Made by a program: the position numbers and the translations under genes
Assembly (NCBI GenBank): GCA_028673005.1
Contig: CM054116.1
Span: 32,708,854 to 32,772,853, forward strand
DNA length: 64,000 nt
Origin: Tanypteryx hageni
Taxonomy: Eukaryota > Arthropoda > Insecta > Odonata > Petaluridae
Reading direction: 5' to 3'
Notes under the pieces: generated by a model
Told to the model about the DNA's origin: nothing
Database searches by the model: none
Seen by the model: the letters and a program-made list of their open reading frames with translations, nothing else
Shown: piece after piece, positions 56,372 to 64,000 of the stretch
Position numbering within the stretch: position 1 is the first letter of the stretch
Layout: each line of letters begins with the position of its first letter

Positions 56372-56717
56372 CCGATTCGCCTCTTACCTACGCGCGCAAT
56401 GGGTGTCTAAGAGGTAGTGCAATGAATAGGAGGAGAGAAACCTGGTGACCGGGTGCCGGCTTTTAGCCTGCTCTTAACGAAGAACACCACGGGGGCCTAC
56501 GGCTTAACGTCCCTTCCGAAGGGCGGAGTGTTGATTTGAGCGCGCTCCTCATTTTCTCGTTTTCTCTTTTCTCATTGGCTCGTCTCCTTAGTTCCAACAC
56601 GCACAAATAGGGGGTCGGGCGTCCTCGGAAAAAATCCTCATAAGGATTACGAACCGGGTGTCGCTTCAGCAGATCATGGTGGGGCCAACACTCTAACCAC
56701 TACACCACCGGCTCCCC
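56372..56717 (-). mobile_element. tRNA-derived SINE, minus strand
   Basis: Read on the minus strand from 56717, the head is GGGGAGCCGGTGGTGTAGTG followed by GTTAGAGTG, which contains a Pol III A box (TGGTGTAGTGG). A B-box-like GGTTCGTAATCC with one extra base follows at 56655-56644. After the tRNA-like head comes a body containing CTTCGGAAGGGACGTTAAGC and CTTCGTTAAGAGCAGGCTAA, which I recall as a conserved SINE body in arthropods. The 3' end and target duplication could not be fixed, so the lower boundary is approximate. Confidence 0.7.
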
Positions 56718-59089
56718 TAATTAAGTTCATGTCTCCAAATAAGGCACTAATAACAAACTTAAACTTCAGTTTCGGCAGCGACTAGAACCCCAAATCCATA
56801 CGTAAATAAAACCTATCGTGTGCAAAGGCGAAAGTTATTTTCATATTAGGCATGCATGATCCTATTTCATTAGCCACAGCACGGCAGTTAAATCAGCGAT
56901 AAAGAATGTAACTTTATGAAGAAACTGAACGAGCGCGCTCACGCGGTATCAGCGTATCAGCGTACATCAGACAGCAGCTGCCACCTAACGGAGATTTCCG
57001 ATATTACAACACCACGGATGCTTGAGATATCCCCGCCACTTTTACAACCTCTGTCGCAAAAGAACACAGCGTTGCGTTAATTTGGTGCAAAATATTAACA
57101 AAACTTCATACAGAGAATATAGTTTATTCAGGAAATTTTAATTCTAACTTGGATTAAAAGAATAAAATTAACATTAACCCAAAATTTTAATCAAAGCAAA
57201 AAACGAACTGCTAATTAAAAACGCGACCCTATTAACATAACAGCCGAGCGACTATAATGTTTCTCATTCATCCTGAACAACTTATCCTCACTTCAGAGAT
57301 TTCGTTGATTAATCTGTTAATATACTGAAGAAAGCTTGCCAGTGGAGAATTCTATCTACAGACCCCAGGTGATGATTGTGTTATGTCACTAAACTCATTC
57401 CAAAATAGGAACTACGTCATCGTAAATGCGCATGGCTCTTTAGAACTGCGAACGACGGAGAAAAAGACAACGGCTAACAGGAGGGAAATGACCTCATTGA
57501 AATCCTTCCGAGATTTGTCCTTGTACTCAGTTATGAGTTACCTCATGCCGTTTTAATTTTGTTTAGGTTTTCTTTACATATTCTTCAGATGAAAATATTT
57601 ATCCGACTAAATAATTGCTTTACAGAATTTGCTGGTGTTCTATATGAATGTTTTATTTATATGTCGCAGGTGATGGGTGTAAATATTAAATTAGAGCTCG
57701 TTATAAATTTAAATGACAGCTATAAGAAAGTAATAAGATTTTAACCCAAATCTCTCTTTCACACGAATTTCTTTCTTTTAAATCCACAAAACGATTTGAG
57801 AAAATAAATATATACGATAAAATTAATCTCAACTGAAACCCTTATGAAAGTAAACGCAGTGAATTTAATGTTAGTTGATTTTAGCTTACAATGCAGTGAT
57901 ATATTTCTCGAGCTTTTAAATACGTAAGCATTTCATAACCTTGACCTTAAGAAAAGAATGACTTAATCGCTGGTAGTATAAATAAACGACGTAAAAGACG
58001 TAACTTCGAGGACAAAAATAAAAACCACGTCAATGCCAAGGCAATTAAATCACTGGCTATTTTTTTTTAAGTAGTCATATTCATCATGCCTCGTCTTTAA
58101 TTAAACAATAGGGGGAAAGATAGGCGAATTATGTAAGAAAAGGCTGCTTAGAGCCAAATGGTAGTCATACAAAATACATGGCGTTAAAGATCAAAGTGAA
58201 GTCTGGCCACGACATTCGAAGCTTGTAGTCCAAGTTTTTGGCCACTTAACAAAAAACATCCTAAACAAAAATAAGATGCACTTGTACTTCCATACGAAGT
58301 TATTTGATACAAATGCCTCATAGAACACTGCTCCGTATTTTATGCGAATTTCCCAATATGTAAATATGCGCTGGCTGCTAAAATTTTTATATTTACGAAA
58401 CTAAACGAAAAATGCATAGAATTTCGACAATATTTTGCAATTTAATTGTAAGCCGAGATGCGATATAAACGAAAATTTCAAATTCAGGAACGCGTGAAGA
58501 GATAAGGGGAAACCAGAGAAAGTAAACGATGAACGAGGCACGAAAGCTTTCCGAAACGCATAAAAGATTCAGTATGCTCGCAGATATTCTTTACGTCATC
58601 TATCACTGTAAAAAATAATTAAAAATACATAAATGCATATGAAGGAAATACAAATAATAGCGAGGAAAATATTTTTCTTCTCATAAATGGCGTACGACTC
58701 TAATAACCATAAATGTCGAAAACGTTGTTGATACATGCGGGGACAGATTTACCAGGCACCCGAGACTCCCTATATTTAATGGGGTCCCAAATTGGATATG
58801 AAAATATTTTGGAAATCTATTAAAAACAAAAAAGTAGTAAATTCCCAAAAGAAACAGATTTTATAATGTGAGGCGCGTCAATTTTTGGAGCACCATCACA
58901 TCTCTCGATTTACGCAGGTTTTACGTTCGCGGTTTCACTTAATCGTGCAGAAATGCCCGCATGATGCTATACTCTACCGGTCTTTGTCCCCCTGTCCGTT
59001 TGCATGCATCAACTGTAGTTTTACATATTTTTGCTCTTGCGTACAATACTCGGACTCCAAAACGAAAAGTAAGCGCTAAGAAAAGTAGG
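56718..59089. other. Intergenic DNA, nothing recognised
   Basis: No coding sequence supported over about 2.4 kb of AT-rich DNA. Frames of about 60 codons are at chance level. Confidence 0.55.
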
Positions 59090-59428
59090 AAAAGAGCGAA
59101 AATGCGGCCCGCGGGCAGCATGCGGTTCCTGAGAGCGCTTCATGTGGCCCGCGAAGCTATGACGAAAAAGTTATCGGTGGAATTTTAATTATACAATTTG
59201 ATATTTTTCAGTAAAATTCTGCTCTCAAAACCTTTTATGGGGTAGTTTTATAGCTATTAAATTATTTCGATTAGATTTTCACTAATATGAGGCCTCAGAA
59301 TCTCTAGGTCATTTCTAATGCAGAAACTCATCCGGCCCGCCGGAGCTCTTGTGACTTCCAATGCGGCCCTCCAAAGGATTCACAATTACGAATGTGGCTC
59401 GCCATGAAGAAAAGGTTGCCGACCCCTG
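59090..59428 (-). mobile_element. hAT MITE fragment
   Basis: The plus-strand sequence ends in AAGGTTGCCGACCCCTG, the complement of the hAT end CAGGGGTCGGCAACCTT. Several GCGGCCC/GGCCCGC motifs occur at about 59103-59150 and 59335-59375. The opposite terminal repeat is missing, so this is a truncated copy. The end resembles that of the MITE at 1151. Confidence 0.7.
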
Positions 59429-59739
59429 ATGTAAGGGATCCAGAATATGATTACCTCCCAGGGCCTCGAATTGTTAATATGTTGCACTGGATACAAATTA
59501 TTATTTTGTTATGATAAGACGTTATCGTCCATGATCAATATTATAAGTCAAGGTCGTGTCGTTTTTCATGCTGCTGCTTCAAATTTATTGAGACTTTTCT
59601 ATCTAATCGTAAGAATCAAAATACTGATGCAAACCAATAGTGATGTATGTACACGGGTTTCCCGTGGTACAGAAGTGCTTTTCGTCAAATTCGCCGTAGT
59701 ATAATCGTATACTAATGTATTTGCTTTGAAATCAGAAAA

Positions 59740-60660
59740 TTATTATTCCTTATATTGTGGTAGCCCTGCTTTTTTGATCAGTTATATACATGTTCATTTC
59801 GTTTTCCCATTCTATACTCGTCCTACAAGCGAAATTTCTTTTTGAAATCGGTTTAGCCTGTACCTTTCAAATTCATAGTTACAGGAAAATTCTAACCTTG
59901 ATATTGTGGTAACCCTGTTTAGTCGACCCGGTTGAAATATGCTATTTTGGTTATCTATTTATATGAATTTTGGGAATAATTTTGAAACAGATTAAACAGA
60001 TTAAATATATTACATTTGGTTAAAGTACATGAGGTCATACTCTAGAAATACAATTTAAAAAATATTATTTCACTTTTTAGTGTGGTGGCCCTGCTCTTTA
60101 GCTCCGCTTTAAACATTTTGATTTCATAATGATATGGTGTACTAACCTTATATGCGAAACTTAGTTGAAATCCGTACAGTTAATTCTCTCCAAACCCATT
60201 GTTACTTTAAAAGTTAAATTTGTAATTGTGGCACCACTGTTTGGCTGATGGGGTCCAAATATGCAATTATGGTTTAGCATATATGTGTATATTATTAGTA
60301 TTAAATTTGGTTAAAATTGGTGAGAAAAATTCAACACAGACACGTGGAGGAAAACCTTTTTTATTACATTTATTTTGGCAGCCCTGATTTTCATATCTAC
60401 ACAAAACATATTGATTTTGTTTTTCTATGTTGCAAACCCCCTCCATACAAAATTTTGTTGAAATCCGTTGAGCCAATTCCTTCCAAATTCATAATTACCG
60501 AAAAGTTAAACATTGCAATTGTGGCACCCCTGCTGACTCGATACGGTCCAAATATGACATTTTGGTCATTAATTTATGTGAGTATCGTATGTAGCAAATT
60601 TGGTTGAAATCGGTTAATCCAATTTTTCCCTGATATATGCGTACGGACGGACGGGCATCA
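59740..60660. repeat. Tandem array of about 150-bp units
   Basis: A TGTGGNANCCCTG-like motif recurs at about 59755, 59905, 60079, 60228, 60370 and 60518, a spacing of about 145-175 bp. Between these lies a second shared block (GTTGAAATCCGTT...AATTC...TCCAAATTCATAATTAC). The array ends in GGTTGAAATCGGTTAA and CGTACGGACGGACGGGC, a tail often seen on arthropod repeats. The copies are clearly diverged from one another. Confidence 0.75.
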
Positions 60661-62174
60661 CGAAGATAATAGTGCTTTTCAGCAATGACGAAGAGCACTA
60701 AAAAGGATATAAGTTGGTTAGGTCTTCCTTCGCGCTATTTTAACAATTAAATAAAAAATCACAATGAATCTCCTCGGTCCGGATCAGGAAGAAATATGAC
60801 AGAATATAAATATACAAAGAAGTTTCACACGACACTTGGGTCCGTCTATCTAGATTGGACGAATAGGTCGAATCCTATGTGTTGTATAAGTGAACCCGTA
60901 GAGGGGAAATAAACTAGATTCCCAATTAAGTACCTCAGGTGCTTCTCTCTACGCTCTCTTAAACCCTCCGCCGCAGAGCCTCAATCCCATTCCATCTCTT
61001 GACATCTAAACCTTCCTCAGCTTCTGCCTCTCTTGTTATTTCTCCCTCTTTTCTGATCACTTCCTGTCTGCATACCAAGTTCAATTTCCTCTTATCCTTC
61101 AAATTCATTTTCTTATAATCCCTCCGTCTCTTTTTATCTCCCTCTCTAATTCAATATAACGGACAAGTGACTCTCCTTATGCCTTCATCTATAAATTTCC
61201 TTATCCAAAAGATCTCTTCCTCGTAATAATACATATGTACAGGAGCCATTTATAATGAACACCTTGGATTGAATGATACGTATATTGATCTCAATTCTGG
61301 CTTAAATAGATGCGCAGAATGATTTGAATTATACATAATTTTGTATTAAGACGTAATATCTAATAACTAGTAACCCGTGACACAGTTACGCTTGTGTACG
61401 TTTTAAACAACATAGTTGAGTTTATGTTTTTAAAAATTCCTGGAAAGCGGATGTGAGAAAATTCCCTTGATAGAGGTTAAGGATCATAAGGATCTTGTGC
61501 ATTTTTTACTGTATAAGTGATATTTTGGAATGAGTTTACTGACACAATTTAAACAACAGCTTAGATCTGAAAGTAATATACCCAAGGGTCCTGCCCTGCA
61601 AATGCTACTTGTTACTCTGAGCAGATAGGTAATACAGATGAAATAGTATTGTAGTAAATTACGTGATTGAGAATAAATAAAATTAAAAATGACTGATAAC
61701 ATAAAGCAAACTGCCCAGGGCCAAGGGTCCTGAATCTTTTAATCTGAGAAATGTGTTCCAGGAACCACTGAGTCCTTCAATCTGCCCTCAGGCATGTTCG
61801 AAGAATTAAAATAATAGCAAAAATATTTTGGAAATGTATCCGAAATTAACACTCTTGGAAAATTTTCCTGACTACTCCCGTCACCGTGGCTTCAGAAGAA
61901 CTGTCTTTTTCCAAATTAAAAATAAATAGTAGTCCGTGACATTGCTACGTTTGTGTACATTTTTAAATAAACGGCGCAATATACATTGCACAAACTTTCT
62001 TATATACGTATATACGTTTGATCTCACTACACTCTTTGCCCCGAAATTAACTCTGTGTCCTTGGCAATTCACTGCCAATTATGTTAATAATGCGTAGCAA
62101 CAGAACCAAAGTGACTGACACCATCAACCACTCACGTCTAATACCTCTCACCAATAAGCGCGTGGCGTTAACAG
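60661..62174. other. Intergenic DNA with a pyrimidine-rich stretch
   Basis: No gene supported. The plus strand at about 60945-61160 is C/T-rich. A segment of about 40 bp (AGTAACCCGTGACACAGTTACGC and following) at about 61365 recurs in diverged form at about 61928, about 560 bp away. Confidence 0.5.
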
Positions 62175-62325
62175 CAGGGCCGGCCAAGTGGAGGGTGCAG
62201 CGGATTCAAGGCATCCGGGCCCCCAAAATGTTGAGTATAAATAATATATTTACATCTTTAAACAAATTTTTGCCTTTTCATTAAATTAATTATAATTATA
62301 GTTACTTCATAATTATAAGTACATG
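62175..62325 (+). mobile_element. hAT 5'-end fragment, copy of the one at 8582
   Basis: Begins CAGGGCCGGCCAAGTGG and continues with GGCATCCGGGCCCCC and GAGTATAAATAATATATTTA. The same string of blocks is found at about 8582-8745 inside the hAT at 7541-9203. A short ACATGTTCTCT near 62323 resembles a site near that element's 3' end. No opposite terminal repeat was found here. Confidence 0.75.
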
Positions 62326-63286
62326 TTCTCTTTAACCCCTCAAGCCCGGAGGAGATTTATTAAATCCCACCCTTGCGGCCGGATGAGGTTATTGAATTTT
62401 CACGATTGCGTTGCAAAAACGTTCGAAAATATTAAAATAATCATAACTTGAGAAGTTTTCTCTTGATTATTCTGAATTTTTTTGTGGATTTATGAAAAAC
62501 ATGAAATTTGTAAATATCTATTTTGCGTATAATATTTTACATTTGTTGGAGTAGAAAAGAATGTACACCAATCGCTAATTTTCCGGCGTGCATTCGCGCT
62601 TTATATATAACATTCTCTTCTAGAGAAGATATTGATGTGCAATCTTCATTAAAAAAATAGATTAAATTAGTAACAATTTCATTCTGCAAGTCTACGCAGC
62701 TAAACCAATTAGGTGAAAAGTTTTACGAATCTCAACTTATTCATGTCTTGACTGGAAATTTTAAAGTAAATGTAGCATTATTGATTTATTAAAAGATGAT
62801 TTATATATAATATAAACGTTTTAGTTATACAGTCATCATTCTTAGTCATTACAGAATGTCACATACAAGAAATGGTTGCATTTCGTTAATTGGAAAGGGA
62901 GATATGACATTGTATAAAACACGGAAAACTTTAGCTTATTGGTCCTTCCCAAATATTTTCAGAAAATTTACACATGCGTAATTGAATTCAGCAAGAAATG
63001 CCTTACAGCTTAGTAAACACTTCTAGTAATCTATTGTGTAAACATATGGAAGAGCCTTTCGTGATTTTTGCTGGCGAGTCCTGCTTCATCGCTGCTTTGG
63101 CCCTGCTAGCACAACAGCGAAGCACTTATCTGAAGAGGAAAACAGACCTCGTCTTCTTTCAAATGTCAAAGAAAAGGAACCCAATTTGGTGGGTTCCCTT
63201 TCCTCAGGTATTTATGGGTCAACTTTAGAAACCGAAAATCTGCACGTCCGTGGTAAAAACTAGAATTCTATCACAAAACTAAACGT
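62326..63286. other. AT-rich DNA, nothing recognised
   Basis: The 76-codon frame at 62998-63228 shows no domain and is not called. Confidence 0.5.
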
Positions 63287-63387
63287 ATCATTATATATCG
63301 ACGTTTCTTACAGAGGAGGAAGAGGAGGAGGAGATAACATCATTATATATAGACGTTCCTTACAGAGGAGGAGGAGGAGGATATAAC
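63287..63387. repeat. Two-copy tandem repeat of about 50 bp
   Basis: The unit begins ATCATTATATATCGACGTT and ends in a GAGGAGGA run plus ATAAC. The second copy starts at about 63339 and differs by a few substitutions and by the length of the GAG run. Confidence 0.85.
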
Positions 63388-64000
63388 ATACTAGTAGTTG
63401 GTGCTTGCATACTGCAAGCATTTCATCTCACCTTGAAAAACATTCATTTTTCAGACAGACATTTTATCATTACAAATATTCTTTTAATTCTAAAGATTTC
63501 AACGTCGCAGCGATTTTTGTTTTTCCCACATGTAAAAATAATAGATTAAAAAAATCCCCAAATGTTGCAATTTTAAAAAGTTTATACTTTCTCCATTATG
63601 GGGTACTAATGCTACACATTTTAGCCAAATTTTAAAGTTGTAGCATTTCTAGAAGTAAAATAATATTTTTCTAATTGTTTAAATTTAAATAATTTTTAAC
63701 GGCCGCCACATTTCATATATGGTAAAATTGAAATGTTTATTTGTGCAAATTCACTAATCTGTAAATAATTTGAAAATTTCAGCTTCCTAGCTCATCCCGT
63801 AGTACCCAAACAGTTATCCAATTGTTTAAACTTTAAGAAATTTTAACTGCCAAACAAATTAGAATATAAAAATTTGTATAATCCCTATTTCGTTTTTTTA
63901 CGAATTCTACTTATAAAAAAAATTCAACTCCGTAGCACATGCGGAAATACATAAACCTTGAAAATTTGTTTAAACAATTGCAAATTTTTATCGGCCTCAT
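63388..64000. other. AT-rich DNA, nothing recognised
   Basis: No coding sequence or element ends could be supported up to the window edge. Confidence 0.5.

Noticed and set aside
59740..60660. CRISPR-like array
   Set aside because: The units are about 150 bp and diverged, with no short identical repeats and unique spacers. The sequence is animal-like.

Overview
This window looks like nuclear DNA of an animal, most likely an insect or other arthropod. It is AT-rich and gene-poor. Its repeats are typical of arthropods: many hAT elements, a pogo/Tigger element, a mariner, a piggyBac-like element, an I-clade non-LTR retrotransposon, MITEs and a tRNA-derived SINE. The one convincing host gene is a sperm-flagellum/cilium gene. 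The species cannot be named from the sequence alone.

Host gene: 39631-48705 (+) is an uninterrupted reading frame of 3024 codons plus stop. It resembles SPEF2/CPC1, the central-pair protein of motile cilia and sperm tails. The order is an N-terminal CH-like domain, an adenylate-kinase-like segment without a usable P-loop, a charged coiled coil and an EF-hand-like segment. About 1400 further residues follow, and I do not recognise them. This extension carries a degenerate repeated motif built on R-K-P-x-x-T-S-L. The gene appears to have a single coding exon.

Left third (1-18367): two adjacent MITEs (797-1145 and 1151-1384) are followed by AT-rich sequence and a purine-rich block. A three-layer transposon nest then fills 7375-16829. 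A pogo-like element with 28-bp terminal inverted repeats and a TA duplication was broken twice. One insertion is a 1.66-kb hAT element (7541-9203, 8-bp duplication). The other is a 4.68-kb I-clade retrotransposon (11021-15704, 15-bp duplication). The pogo coding sequence resumes after the retrotransposon and ends in a cysteine/histidine cluster.

Middle (18368-39630): a decayed minus-strand hAT transposase of the ZMYM1-like type is itself invaded by other repeats. Non-autonomous elements with readable target duplications follow: hAT at 25647, 27581 and 33605, and TA-duplicating MITEs at 30949 and 35718. Between them lie purine- or pyrimidine-rich tracts and unassigned AT-rich DNA.

Right (48706-64000): an internally deleted mariner, a small hAT-like MITE, and a piggyBac-like element holding a near-perfect 81-bp hairpin. 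Next come a nearly intact Buster/ZBED5-type hAT (53152-55927) broken by one apparent extra base, a SINE, a hAT fragment and a tandem array of about 150-bp units. The transposons do not form a working pathway with the host gene. The window reads as one conserved axonemal gene inside a graveyard of DNA transposons, at least ten of them hAT-derived.
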